Below, piece after piece: positions 38,753 to 46,761 of a DNA stretch of 64,000 nucleotides. Every line of letters starts with the position of its first letter. Within the stretch, counting starts at the first letter, position 1. The DNA is taken from NCBI RefSeq assembly GCF_020164955.1, contig NZ_JAIUHG010000004.1, positions 1 through 64,000 on the forward strand. Reading direction: 5' to 3'. This stretch comes from Mesorhizobium sp. CA8. Its GTDB lineage: Bacteria > Pseudomonadota > Alphaproteobacteria > Rhizobiales > Rhizobiaceae. Made by a program: the position numbers and the translations under genes. The notes under the pieces are model-generated. The model was not told where the DNA came from. It searched no databases and saw only the letters and a program-made list of their open reading frames with translations.

Positions 38753-41071
38753 ATGACCGAAACAGAACAACGGGCAGGCCGACGCGAACAATCGAGGGCG
38801 AAAGCGACGGGCGCCGAACCACCAGCGCGGCCGCGCCCGCAATCGGCCCGAGCCCAGGAAAAAGCCCGGCAGACGCCTCGTGCGCAGCAAGAGCGCAAGC
38901 ATCGGGTGCTTACCAAGGGCCACCCGGCGATGGTCGACAGCATCGCCGGAGCGATCACCGTCAAGAGCCTCGATCTGTATTACGTCATCGCCGCCGATGC
39001 GCAGATACCTGTAAGCGAAGGGCACGGCTTCGGGCTCTATTTTCATGACTGCCGCTTCATCGGCGGCTATCAGATGACCTTGGCCGGCCTGACGCCGATC
39101 GTCCTGGCCTCGACCGCCCAGAAAGGGTACGCGGCGCTCTTCGAGCTGACCAACCCCGACCTGCACTCCAAGGGTCGATTGATCCCCAAGGACGAACTCG
39201 GCATTCGCTGGGAACGCATTCTGGACGCCGAACAGACATGCGTCAGGGAAGTTTTGACCATCCAGAATCTGGGACATGAGGCGCACGAGTTTCCGCTGAG
39301 CTTGCAGTTCGGCGCCGGCTTCGAGGACATCTTCAACGTGCGAGGGCTGGTGCGGCAAAATCTCGGCAGGGCCGAACGGCCCGCCTGGCGGGATGGCAGG
39401 CTGCATTTCGCCTATCACGGCGCCGACCGGCTCCGCAGGATGGCGACGGTCGCATTCTCGCCCCGCCCTGACGCCACGCACAAGACGGCGGCCGAATTCC
39501 AGATCGACGTGCCGGCCGGAGCCACACGAACCATCGCGGTGACCATCGCCTTGGAGGAACAGCCGGAGGACGCCGAGGCCGGGCAACTGGATCAGCGTCC
39601 GGCGGCCACACTCGAGGGCGTTGCCGGCAAACTCCGGACGAATTCCGAAGAATGGCTGGAGCAGCATACGAAGCTCGACAGCGACAGCCTTCTGCTCAAC
39701 AGCATCATGGAGAGATCCCTGCGCGATGTCGCGATGCTGCGCTCGGAGTTTGGGAGGCGTGAATATTTTGCCGCCGGCGTGCCATGGTTCGTTGCCCTGT
39801 TCGGGCGAGACAGCCTGATCGTCGCGCTGGAAATGCTGGCCTTCCAGCCGGAGATCGCCGCCCAGACGCTCCGCCTCCTGGCCAGCTATCAGGGAAGCCG
39901 TACGGATCGATGGCGGGAGGAGCAGCCCGGCAAGATCCTGCACGAACTGCGCGTCGGCGAGCTCGCGCGCGCCGGCGATGTCCCTCATGCCAGGTTCTAT
40001 GGCACGGTGGACGCTACCCCGCTCTTCCTGTTGCTTCTCGGCCGTCATGCCGCCTGGACCGGCGATCTCGACCTGTTTCGCGAATTGCAGGCGCCCGTGG
40101 AAAAGGCGTTGGATTGGATCGCCAAGGCCGGAGACGACCATGGCGAGGGCTACCTTAAATACCGGAGCAGCTCCACCGAGGGTCTCGTCAACCAGGGTTG
40201 GAAGGACTCGGGCGACGCGATCGTGAGAGCCGATGGCAGCCTCGCCAGACCGCCGATCGCCCTCGTCGAGGTGCAGGGCTATGTCTTTGCCGCCAAACAG
40301 GCCATCGCCGACCTCTATGAGCGCAACGGCGAAGCTGACCGCGCAAGACAGCTTCGCCAAGAGGCCGACAGGCTTCGAATACGCTTCAACCGCGACTTCT
40401 GGTGCGAGGACCAAGGCATCTTCGCCCTCGCGCTGGAAGCAAGAAGCCGCCCGGTCGTGGTCGTTTCCTCGAACCCCGGACATGCGTTGTGGTGCGGTAT
40501 CGCGAACCGCGACAAGGGCGGCCGTTCCGTGGCGCGGCTGATGCGGGACGACATGTTCAACGGCTGGGGCGTGCGCACGCTTGCCACCTCGGAAAGGCGC
40601 TACAATCCCGTCGGCTACCACCTCGGAACGGTCTGGCCGCACGACAATGCGCTGGTGGCGGCCGGCTGCCGGCAATATGGCGAGGACGACGCGGCCCTGC
40701 GGATCTTCACGGGCATCGCCGAGGCCGCGATGCACTTTCGTCATCATAGGCTGCCCGAAGCGATGGCGGGCTTTCCGCGGAACGATTTCCAAGTGCCGGT
40801 GCATTACCCGGTGGCTTGCCACCCGCAGGCCTGGGCGGCCGGAACAGCGCCCTTCCTGCTGACGGTGTGCCTTGGCCTGGAACCCGACGGTTTCGCGAAC
40901 AAGCTGCGGATCGTGCGGCCGCGGATGCCCGGTTTCGTGAACCGTCTCGCGCTTCGCGGATTGCGTGTCGGCAAGGGCAGCGCCGATCTCGAATTCAGGC
41001 GAACGGATGACGGCGCCGAGGTCGATGTCCTGCAGACGAGTGGACAATTGACAGTCGAAGTCGGAGGATGA
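38753..41071 (+). CDS. Amylo-alpha-1,6-glucosidase-like glycosidase (GDE family)
   Basis: A 772-residue protein. Residues 1-65 are basic and disordered (ARPRPQSARAQEKARQTP). An N-terminal glycogen-debranching domain follows (about 75-275; GFGLYFHDCRFIGGYQM) and then an (alpha/alpha)6-barrel (about 320-745; PWFVALFGRDSLIVALEML, QGWKDSGDAIV with acidic catalytic candidates, GTVWPHDNALVAAG). Family members hydrolyse alpha-linked glucans or related glycosides. No glycogen or trehalose genes are adjacent. The ATG at 38753 follows GGAGGGCCG. Confidence 0.88.
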   Translation: MTETEQRAGRREQSRAKATGAEPPARPRPQSARAQEKARQTPRAQQERKHRVLTKGHPAMVDSIAGAITVKSLDLYYVIAADAQIPVSEGHGFGLYFHDCRFIGGYQMTLAGLTPIVLASTAQKGYAALFELTNPDLHSKGRLIPKDELGIRWERILDAEQTCVREVLTIQNLGHEAHEFPLSLQFGAGFEDIFNVRGLVRQNLGRAERPAWRDGRLHFAYHGADRLRRMATVAFSPRPDATHKTAAEFQIDVPAGATRTIAVTIALEEQPEDAEAGQLDQRPAATLEGVAGKLRTNSEEWLEQHTKLDSDSLLLNSIMERSLRDVAMLRSEFGRREYFAAGVPWFVALFGRDSLIVALEMLAFQPEIAAQTLRLLASYQGSRTDRWREEQPGKILHELRVGELARAGDVPHARFYGTVDATPLFLLLLGRHAAWTGDLDLFRELQAPVEKALDWIAKAGDDHGEGYLKYRSSSTEGLVNQGWKDSGDAIVRADGSLARPPIALVEVQGYVFAAKQAIADLYERNGEADRARQLRQEADRLRIRFNRDFWCEDQGIFALALEARSRPVVVVSSNPGHALWCGIANRDKGGRSVARLMRDDMFNGWGVRTLATSERRYNPVGYHLGTVWPHDNALVAAGCRQYGEDDAALRIFTGIAEAAMHFRHHRLPEAMAGFPRNDFQVPVHYPVACHPQAWAAGTAPFLLTVCLGLEPDGFANKLRIVRPRMPGFVNRLALRGLRVGKGSADLEFRRTDDGAEVDVLQTSGQLTVEVGG

Positions 41072-41169
41072 GGGCTGCCATGGTTCGGACATCCCGCCAT
41101 GGCAAAACATTCCGCCAGCCAGCCGCTCCGGCGACGCGTTTCGCTTGAATGTCCCGCCGATAGAGCCTA

Positions 41170-41186
41170 TTTAGAATTATTCCAAA
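41170..41186. promoter_or_regulatory. Irr-box (ICE)-like site upstream of the NifU-type gene
   Basis: TTTAGAATTATTCCAAA is an inverted repeat TTTAGAA-TTA-TTCCAAA, one base off the TTTAGAA-N3-TTCTAAA pattern proposed for the rhizobial iron/heme regulator Irr. It ends 31 bp before the start codon of an Fe-S scaffold gene, a logical target of iron control. Recognition is by pattern only. Confidence 0.6.
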
Positions 41187-41217
41187 CTATCGGCCCGCGA
41201 AGGGCTTGGAGATACCC

Positions 41218-41787
41218 ATGTTCATCCAGACCGAATCGACGCCGAACCCGGCGACGCTGAAATTCCTGCCGGGCAAGGAAGTGCTGCGCGAAGGCACCGC
41301 CGATTTCCGCAACGCCGAAGCCGCGGCGGAGGCCTCGCCGCTGGCCGGCCGTCTGTTCGAGATCCCGGGCGTCACCGGCGTTTTCTTCGGCTATGACTTC
41401 ATCACCGTGACCAAGGACGGCCCTGACTGGCAGCATCTGAAGCCGGCGATCCTCGGCGCCATCATGGAGCATTTCATGTCCGGCGCGCCGGTCATGGCCT
41501 CGGCCGCTCCGGCGAGCGACGCCGGCGGCACCGCCGAGTTCTACGACAAGGCGGACGAAGAGCTGGTGCTGACCATCAAGGAACTGCTCGACACGCGCGT
41601 GCGCCCAGCTGTTGCCCAGGACGGCGGCGACATCACCTTCCGCGGTTTCGAGAACGGCACGGTGTTCCTGCATATGAAGGGCGCCTGCGCCGGCTGCCCG
41701 TCGTCGACGGCGACGCTGAAGCACGGCATCCAGAACCTGCTTCGCCATTTCGTTCCCGAAGTGCAGCAGGTCGAGCAAGTCGCCTGA
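41218..41787 (+). CDS. NifU-like Fe-S cluster scaffold/carrier (NfuA type)
   Basis: A 189-residue protein with an N-terminal Nfu_N domain (MFIQTESTPNPATLKFLPGK, GVTGVFFGYDFITVTK) and a C-terminal NifU domain. The CxxC cluster ligand pair is in HMKGACAGCPSSTATLK near 157-160. It transfers Fe-S clusters to apoproteins in the cytoplasm. The ATG at 41218 gives the family's usual start. An Irr-box-like site precedes it and a strong terminator follows. Confidence 0.94.
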   Translation: MFIQTESTPNPATLKFLPGKEVLREGTADFRNAEAAAEASPLAGRLFEIPGVTGVFFGYDFITVTKDGPDWQHLKPAILGAIMEHFMSGAPVMASAAPASDAGGTAEFYDKADEELVLTIKELLDTRVRPAVAQDGGDITFRGFENGTVFLHMKGACAGCPSSTATLKHGIQNLLRHFVPEVQQVEQVA

Positions 41788-41833
41788 CGCATTCCCGGCC
41801 GGTTGCTGCGCAACCAGCCCTATCGCAAAAACA

Positions 41834-41864
41834 AAAAACCGGGCCCCAACAGCCCGGTTTTCTG
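41834..41864 (+). terminator. Rho-independent terminator after the NifU-type gene
   Basis: AAAACCGGGC-CCCAACA-GCCCGGTTTTCTG forms a 6-bp GC stem extended by AAAA/TTTT pairs and followed by further T-rich sequence. It lies 47 bp downstream of the stop. Confidence 0.9.
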
Positions 41865-41918
41865 TTTTCAGGACGTCTTGTTGTTGCCTAGACGGTCCGC
41901 CTGCGAAACTTTTTAGTT

Positions 41919-41967
41919 GACCATGATCTTTTCCGAAAACCGGTTCCCACTTTTCGGGATCATGGTC
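41919..41967. repeat. Dispersed intergenic palindrome, family B
   Basis: GACCATGATCTTTTCCGAAA pairs imperfectly with TTTTCGGGATCATGGTC around an ACCGGTTCCCAC centre. It matches the copy at 27542-27590 in plan and spacing, on the opposite strand. It abuts the stop codon of the L,D-transpeptidase gene. Confidence 0.88.
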
Positions 41968-41968
41968 C

Positions 41969-42586
41969 TTACAACACGATGACCTTGGCGCCGACCGACG
42001 TGCGGTCGTAGAGGTCGATAATATCCTGGTTCATCAGCCGGATGCAGCCCGACGACATCGCCTTGCCGATCGAGAACCATTCCGGGCTGCCATGCAGGCG
42101 ATAGCCCATGTCGCCGCCCTTGTTGAAGAGATACATGGCACGCGCGCCGAGCGGGTTCTTCAGGCCCGGCTCCATGCCGCCGGCGAATTTGGCGAGCTCG
42201 GGCTGGCGCTTGATCATCGGCGCTGGCGGCGTCCAGGTCGGCCATTCGCGCTTCAGCGCGATATGAGCGGTGCCGTGCCATTCAAAACCTTCGCGGCCGA
42301 CGCCGATGCCATAGCGCATCGCCATGCCGTCGCCTTCGACAAAATAGAGGAACTTGTTCTGGGTATCGACGATGATGGTGCCCGGCTTCTCCGAAGTGTC
42401 ATAGCGCACTTCCTGCCGATGATATTTGGCGGGCACCTTCTCGATCGGAATACGCGGCAGCTGATAGCCGGCATCGGTCATCGCGCCATAGTTGTTGGTG
42501 AAGATTTGCCCGCCGATGGTGCTGCACCCGCTGATCGCGGCCGACAGCGCAAGAGCGGCGAGGATTGCAAATGACTTCAAGCGCAT
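41969..42586 (-). CDS. L,D-transpeptidase lipoprotein (YkuD family)
   Basis: A 205-residue cell-wall enzyme. The N-terminus is a lipoprotein signal (FAILAALALSAAISGC, lipobox ISGC, Cys21). The YkuD domain follows (TIIVDTQNKFLYFVEGDG) and the catalytic motif is HGSPEWFSIGKAMSSGCIRL with the nucleophilic Cys. Members form 3-3 peptidoglycan cross-links or attach proteins to the wall. The ATG at 42586 was chosen because it gives a normal lipoprotein signal; a further ATG at 42652 is in frame. It is divergent from cueR. Confidence 0.9.
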   Translation of the reverse strand: MRLKSFAILAALALSAAISGCSTIGGQIFTNNYGAMTDAGYQLPRIPIEKVPAKYHRQEVRYDTSEKPGTIIVDTQNKFLYFVEGDGMAMRYGIGVGREGFEWHGTAHIALKREWPTWTPPAPMIKRQPELAKFAGGMEPGLKNPLGARAMYLFNKGGDMGYRLHGSPEWFSIGKAMSSGCIRLMNQDIIDLYDRTSVGAKVIVL

Positions 42587-42665
42587 GAATTGGTCCGATG
42601 CCCCGCCTGGATGCCAGCGGCACGAGTCGGCCGCTTTGTTGTCATCATTCATGCTGGCATTTCTT

Positions 42666-42716
42666 TTGCTTGCCAAGCGCGCACTGCCTATATGCAAGAC
42701 CTTACGCGCCGGTAAG
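42666..42716 (+). promoter_or_regulatory. Probable cueR promoter with dyad
   Basis: TTGCTT (42666-42671) and TATATG (42689-42694) are spaced by 17 bp, a good sigma-70 pattern. Immediately after it lies CTTACGCGCCGGTAAG, with CTTAC/GTAAG arms. The site precedes cueR by about 100 bp; the dyad could be a binding site for CueR or another regulator. Confidence 0.55.
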
Positions 42717-42812
42717 TGCCGAACTGCGGCATTTCCGCAACAGGCCTCACCGGATTGTGAAACAAAATCAATGAGGCGGTTCATAGAGCCGCCTGGGTTC
42801 GAGGAGAGCGTC

Positions 42813-43202
42813 ATGAATGTCGGTGATGCCGCCGAGCGTTCCGGCCTGCCGGCCAAGACCATCCGCTACTATGAGGAGATCGGCCTGATCCGCCCGGCGC
42901 GGGCCGAGAACGGCTATCGCGATTACTCGGGCGAGGATATCCACCGGCTGGCCTTCCTGCGCCGCGCGCGCAATCTCGGCTTCTCAATCGACGATTGCAG
43001 GCAGCTTATGGCGCTCTATCAGGATCGCGACCGCGCCAGCCACGACGTGCGCGAGATCGCCGCCGCCCATGTCAGGGCGATCGAGGAGAAGGTGCGCGAA
43101 TTGCAGTCGATGCGCTCGACGCTGCAGAAGCTGATCCATGCCTGCCACGGCGACGACCGGCCGGACTGCCCGATCCTGGACGACATGGCGGGAGCGGCCT
43201 GA
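42813..43202 (+). CDS. cueR: Cu(I)-responsive MerR-family regulator CueR
   Basis: A 129-residue regulator. The N-terminal MerR helix-turn-helix is MNVGDAAERSGLPAKTIRYY, then a long dimerisation helix. The metal-binding loop is CHGDDRPDCPI, with Cys111 and Cys119 at the spacing of the two Cu(I) ligands in E. coli CueR. It should activate copA, whose promoter at 32183-32213 carries a matching operator about 10 kb away. GAGGAG lies seven bases before the ATG at 42813. It is divergent from the L,D-transpeptidase gene. Confidence 0.93.
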   Translation: MNVGDAAERSGLPAKTIRYYEEIGLIRPARAENGYRDYSGEDIHRLAFLRRARNLGFSIDDCRQLMALYQDRDRASHDVREIAAAHVRAIEEKVRELQSMRSTLQKLIHACHGDDRPDCPILDDMAGAA

Positions 43203-43215
43203 GGCCCAAGGCCTG

Positions 43216-43686
43216 TCAGCGCTTCCAGAAATCGTGGTGCGGGGCGAGCATCTCGTCCGCGATTTCGGGAAAGGGGCCGAAGACCTCGATCTTCTTCTGG
43301 CCGGAGGCGAAGACGGTGCGCGAGGCGAGATTCATCGTCGGATTCTCCGCATGATCCCCGGTGAGCGCCAGAAGGCTGGTTTCCTCGACCCCGTAGACCA
43401 GGCGCCCGATATTCGCCCAGTACATCGTGCCGGCGCACATCGCGCATGGTTCGAAGGTCGAGACCAGTGTGCATTGCCACAGGAACTCCGGCTCATAGGC
43501 CGCCGCGGCGCGACGGGCCAACTCGGTCTCGGCATGGCGCACCGTGTCGAGATTGCCCTGCCGCATCAAAACGCGGTCGTCCGGCCCGACCAGCACGCAC
43601 CCGAACGGATGATGCCCATGCGCCGCCGCCTCGCGCGCGACGGCATCGGCGGACCTAAGGTGGGCGAGCATCTGATCGCGGGTCAT
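43216..43686 (-). CDS. Nucleoside deaminase, CMP/dCMP deaminase family
   Basis: A 156-residue zinc hydrolase. The catalytic zinc motifs are RHAETELAR (HAE, ligand and proton shuttle) and STFEPCAMCAGTMYWANIGR (PCxxC). The sequence ASRTVFASGQKKIEVFGPFP continues a pattern seen in guanine deaminase/nucleoside deaminase relatives. The exact base or nucleoside is not determinable. It converges on cueR with a 13-bp gap. Confidence 0.92.
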   Translation of the reverse strand: MTRDQMLAHLRSADAVAREAAAHGHHPFGCVLVGPDDRVLMRQGNLDTVRHAETELARRAAAAYEPEFLWQCTLVSTFEPCAMCAGTMYWANIGRLVYGVEETSLLALTGDHAENPTMNLASRTVFASGQKKIEVFGPFPEIADEMLAPHHDFWKR

Positions 43687-43841
43687 GGGGAAATCCTCTT
43701 ACGGCGAGATTGCTGCCAAGGGATATGATTAGCAATAACTAATCTTCGCTCGACTACGGCTCGAGCGTCCTACTTGGCTTTGCGCTCCGCCTATTCTGAT
43801 TTTGGTGCTATTCTGACGACCGCGCAACGAGATTGCCGGCC

Positions 43842-44057
43842 ATGGGTTTCCAGGAGGACATCGAACGGGTTGAGCAGCATATCCGCGAGATCGAACAGCG
43901 GATCGAGCGCCAGCGCGCGGTCATCACCCAGGCGGAAGAAAACGGCCTGCCGACAGACGGCCCGAGCAATTTCCTGTGGTTCCTAAAAGAGGCATTGAGC
44001 CTGAGCCGCGACCACCTGGCCAGGCTTCTGGCAGATGGATTTCGAACTGGGGATTAG
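43842..44057 (+). CDS. Small coiled-coil protein of unknown function
   Basis: A 71-residue protein starting MGFQEDIERVEQHIREIEQR, a charged amphipathic helix probably forming a coiled coil, then LPTDGPSNFLWFLKEALSLS and a C-terminal helix. I do not recognise a family. It could be a cytoplasmic helper or a gene remnant. Its ribosome site is weak (GATTGCCGGCC). It lies 88 bp before the transposon at 44146. Confidence 0.5.
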   Translation: MGFQEDIERVEQHIREIEQRIERQRAVITQAEENGLPTDGPSNFLWFLKEALSLSRDHLARLLADGFRTGD

Positions 44058-44137
44058 CAGTAGCGGGTCTCGCCGTAGACATTGGCTTTAACCGGCGACT
44101 TTTGCGCCGCCGACCATCGAAGGAACCGATAATCGCC

Positions 44138-44145
44138 GGCCTGAC
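44138..44145. repeat. Target-site duplication, left copy
   Basis: GGCCTGAC directly precedes the transposon's left end; the identical octamer follows the right end at 47684-47691. Eight base pairs is the duplication length of the IS1595 family. The match extends to 18 bp if GATAATCGCC before it is counted, because the right inverted repeat ends in the same ten bases. Confidence 0.8.
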
Positions 44146-44207
44146 GGGCAATTATCTGGTTGACAAACCCAAGTCACTTCGTAGGGTAAACGGCATAGGA
44201 GTTAGCT

Positions 44208-45146
44208 ATGTCCGTTCTGTCCCGCCCCGAGTTCCATGACGAAGCCAAGGCTTTCGAGCATGTGGAATCCATACTGTGGCCGAACGGTCCTGTTTGCCCG
44301 AAGTGCGGTAGCGTTGATCGCCACTACGCATTGAAGGGCGTTCGCACCAAGCCCTCCAAAAAGAACCCTAGCGGCATCGAGCGTCATGGCCTGTACAAGT
44401 GCAGCGCCTGCCGCTCGCAGTTCACCGTCCGCATGGGAACGATCTTCGAGGAAAGCCATCTGCCGCTCACCAAGTGGCTACAGGCCATCCACCTTATGTG
44501 CGCCTCTAAGAAGGGTATCAGCGCCCACCAGATGCACCGCATACTCGAATGCACCTATGAGGCCGCTTGGTTCCTGTGCCATCGCATTCGCCTTGCTATA
44601 GCCTCTGGCGAGCTTTCCCCGATGGGCGGCAACGGCAAGACCGTTGAGGCCGACGAGACGTATATCGGTCGTTTGCAGGGTTCGCCCGTCAAGCGCGGCG
44701 GCAGCGCTCATAAGAACACGGTCGTTACGCTTGTTGAGCGCGGCGGCAAGGCTCGCTCGTTCCATGTCGATACGGCTCGCATGGGCAACGCTATGCCTAT
44801 CGTTCGCGCTAATATTGCCAAGGAAGCGCTCATGACCGACGAGAGCGGCATTTATCGCCGCGCCAGCCAGGATTTCGCCTCGCATGAATTCGTCACGCAC
44901 TCCAAGGACGAATATGTTCGTAGCAACGCCCACACCAATACGGTCGAAGGCTTCTTTTCGATCTTCAAGCGCGGCATGAAGGGCGTCTATCAGCATTGCA
45001 GCGAACACCATCTGCACCGCTACTTTGCCGAATTCGATTTCCGGTATTCGAACCGCATCGCGCTTGGCGTGGATGACGGCACCCGCGCTTTCATCGCGTT
45101 GAATGGCGTGAAGGGCAAGCGCCTCACCTATCGCAGACCTGCTTGA
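44208..45146 (+). CDS. IS1595-family (ISXO2-like) transposase
   Basis: A 312-residue transposase. The N-terminus has a zinc ribbon (CPKCGSVDRHYALKG and YKCSACRSQFTVRMGTIFEE), followed by LPLTKWLQAIHLMCASKKGI and the ISXO2-like DDE/DDNE domain: VEADETYIGR, MTDESGIYRRASQDFASHEF and AHTNTVEGFFSIFKRGMKGV. It appears intact, so the element may still be mobile. The ATG at 44208 follows GGAG six bases upstream. It lies 62 bp inside the left inverted repeat. Confidence 0.95.
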   Translation: MSVLSRPEFHDEAKAFEHVESILWPNGPVCPKCGSVDRHYALKGVRTKPSKKNPSGIERHGLYKCSACRSQFTVRMGTIFEESHLPLTKWLQAIHLMCASKKGISAHQMHRILECTYEAAWFLCHRIRLAIASGELSPMGGNGKTVEADETYIGRLQGSPVKRGGSAHKNTVVTLVERGGKARSFHVDTARMGNAMPIVRANIAKEALMTDESGIYRRASQDFASHEFVTHSKDEYVRSNAHTNTVEGFFSIFKRGMKGVYQHCSEHHLHRYFAEFDFRYSNRIALGVDDGTRAFIALNGVKGKRLTYRRPA

Positions 45147-45216
45147 CGATAGGCGCAAGTATCACGGCAAACCGGTGCAGTTGGAATTGCCGCTCTGGCG
45201 ACACGGGAGGCACCGC

Positions 45217-45250
45217 AAAAAGAAAAAAGCCGGGGATCTAGGTCCCCGGC
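45217..45250 (-). terminator. Rho-independent terminator for the 25-residue peptide gene
   Basis: On the minus strand GCCGGGGA-CCTAGA-TCCCCGGC forms a perfect 8-bp stem followed by TTTTTTCTTTTT. It lies 46 bp beyond the stop of the small gene at 45296-45373, showing that a minus-strand transcript ends here. On the plus strand the same hairpin lies downstream of the transposase but has no T-run. Confidence 0.88.
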
Positions 45251-45295
45251 AGTCAGGTTGATCGGACGGCTAGGGGCTACGCCGCTAGCGCCGTC

Positions 45296-45373
45296 TTATC
45301 GGCTGCGATAGTGGCCGCAAACGGATTCCGTGCGGCCGAAGCGGAAACGCAGGTAGGGGTTAACCCAAACCAT
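45296..45373 (-). CDS. 25-residue basic peptide, transposon cargo
   Basis: Encodes MVWVNPYLRFRFG, then RTESVCGHYRSR, with seven Arg/His-type charges, one Cys and aromatic residues. The ATG at 45373 is preceded at optimal distance by AAGGAGG, among the strongest ribosome sites in the window, and a textbook terminator follows. These signals argue it is a real expressed gene despite its length. Function unknown; a nucleic-acid-binding or regulatory peptide is possible. An open frame extends 66 codons upstream, but it lacks a ribosome site. Confidence 0.65.
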   Translation of the reverse strand: MVWVNPYLRFRFGRTESVCGHYRSR

Positions 45374-45762
45374 ACGGTCCTCCTTCAAAGCGAGGGGCCT
45401 TGAAAAGAGGCGGCAGAAGTGCGATTCTAAGGTGTATGCTAGTGATCGCGAGGCTCTACCGCCTCTCATTCGGTTGCTGGTCATCTCAGGGCCGCCTCTC
45501 CGCTGCAAACGGTTTGGCGGCCTTTCGTTTTCTCCTGCCCCTCCTGCGCCGATGGCCAGAACGGTGAGGGGCATCGCTATATTCTCATCATCTTCGCCTC
45601 CGCGACGCGTTTCTTAGATGCGCGCCCACCTAATATATGCCTTTTGATGTGGTTCAGGCAAGTAGCTGTAATTCCGTGTTTCCAGACAATGTGGTTAACG
45701 AGTCCTTTGTTGCGGTTTTCGCAACATCGTGATACCTCTTTGACACCCTACAGGAGGCAGAG
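45374..45762. other. Intergenic region inside the transposon
   Basis: Divergent spacer between the 25-residue peptide gene and the winged-helix gene. Near the latter it holds the dyad TTGCG-GTTTT-CGCAA (45710-45724), a candidate operator just upstream of the ribosome site. The remainder is AT-rich towards its right half. No further gene was convincing. Confidence 0.5.
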
Positions 45763-46251
45763 ATGGATATCGCCTACTCTAACGCTTTGAAAAGAAAGAA
45801 GGAAATCGAAACTGAACTGGCCAAAATTGACGCGTTTCTGGATATGTATAGACAATTCTCCGGATCAGAACAGGAACAAAGTGAACCCCATTCTGATGAA
45901 TCACCACCCGCGGGAAACAGGGAAACTACCAGCGTTCGCAGGCCGCGCCGTCTGCGTCCCCACGAAATTGCGGACCTGTCCGAGAAGGTGATTCGGGACG
46001 CTGGACATCCTCTGACCCGCGCCGAGATCGTCTCAAGACTGGAAAGCGCAGGGATTGAATTGCACAGCGAGGACAAGCCACGATATGTTGGAACGATCCT
46101 CTGGCGGGAAAAAACGAGGTTCACCAATATCCCCGGCGCTGGCTACATCATGGCCGACATGGCCACGCCCGAGCAAAACGCTTTAGATCTTATCGATCGA
46201 TCTGTTGGCGAGGAAACGCACGATGAAAAGGGAAAAGGCGCGTTTGAGTGA
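45763..46251 (+). CDS. Winged-helix (HARE-HTH-like) protein, transposon cargo
   Basis: A 162-residue protein. Residues 1-35 form a coiled coil (ALKRKKEIETELAKIDAFLD), 36-60 are a polar linker, and 65-130 look like a winged helix: RPHEIADLSEKVIRDAGHPL, TRAEIVSRLESAGIEL and YVGTILWREKTRFTNIPGAG. This layout resembles HARE-HTH domains that join chromatin or restriction proteins to DNA; the match is by eye. AGGAGG lies six bases before the ATG. It overlaps the next small gene by 29 bp. Confidence 0.75.
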   Translation: MDIAYSNALKRKKEIETELAKIDAFLDMYRQFSGSEQEQSEPHSDESPPAGNRETTSVRRPRRLRPHEIADLSEKVIRDAGHPLTRAEIVSRLESAGIELHSEDKPRYVGTILWREKTRFTNIPGAGYIMADMATPEQNALDLIDRSVGEETHDEKGKGAFE

Positions 46252-46417
46252 GAGCGCTAGCCAAATTGAAAAATTCCGCGAAGCCGCCCGAGTCCTAAAG
46301 AGTGTGGGGGACGAGGAGTATGATAACGCCGTTGCGAGGGTCGCGAAGGCCGAGAAGCTTACTCCCGAACAGATAAAGGAACTGGCGCGGCGCAAACGTG
46401 ACGAAGCCAAGGACTAG
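46223..46417 (+). CDS. Small charged helical protein, transposon cargo
   Basis: A 64-residue, Lys/Glu/Arg-rich protein (MKREKARLSESASQIEKFRE, EYDNAVARVAKAEKLTPEQI, KELARRKRDEAKD), predicted all-helical and cytoplasmic. It starts inside the end of the winged-helix gene in another frame; AGGAAA lies eight bases before the ATG at 46223. The overlap suggests translational coupling. No family recognised. Confidence 0.6.
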   Translation: MKREKARLSESASQIEKFREAARVLKSVGDEEYDNAVARVAKAEKLTPEQIKELARRKRDEAKD

Positions 46418-46421
46418 CGCC

Positions 46422-46619
46422 GTGGACAATTCGCCTCGCAAGCCAAATCTCTTAGAACGGTTCCGGCTCATGATCCTTGACGCAAGCCTGGATCGTGACA
46501 AGAACTATAGTGAGCGCTGGCGCAACTACGAATTGGAGGGCTGGCTAAGAGCCGCCAGTCTTTTGGTGCTCTCGGGGATTTGCGTCGTCGCTTGGTTCTT
46601 GTTCAAAAGCACTCATTGA
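46422..46619 (+). CDS. Small membrane protein, transposon cargo
   Basis: A 65-residue protein from GTG 46422, four bases after the stop of the preceding gene and ten bases after AAGGA. The first 40 residues are charged (RKPNLLERFRLMILDASLDR) and a single C-terminal helix follows (AASLLVLSGICVVAWFLF). It is likely a tail-anchored inner-membrane protein. An in-frame GTG at 46398 would overlap the upstream gene. No family recognised. Confidence 0.6.
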   Translation: MDNSPRKPNLLERFRLMILDASLDRDKNYSERWRNYELEGWLRAASLLVLSGICVVAWFLFKSTH

Positions 46620-46761
46620 AATTGCCGGCCTGTCAGTGACTATATTCCTGTTTCACTTTAATCGCCTATCCTCTACAGATGGTGTGCGATTCACCCTTCG
46701 TTCACGATATTAGCGCACCCTAACGCAAGGTCATGCAGGTACAGCGTACATGCCTCAAGCC

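Noticed and set aside
38378..41110. A 910-codon open frame on the minus strand
   Set aside because: It is antisense to the glycosidase gene, without domains of its own.
45374..45574. An upstream extension of the 25-residue peptide to 92 residues
   Set aside because: The upstream ATG codons lack ribosome sites, whereas the ATG at 45373 has a near-perfect one.
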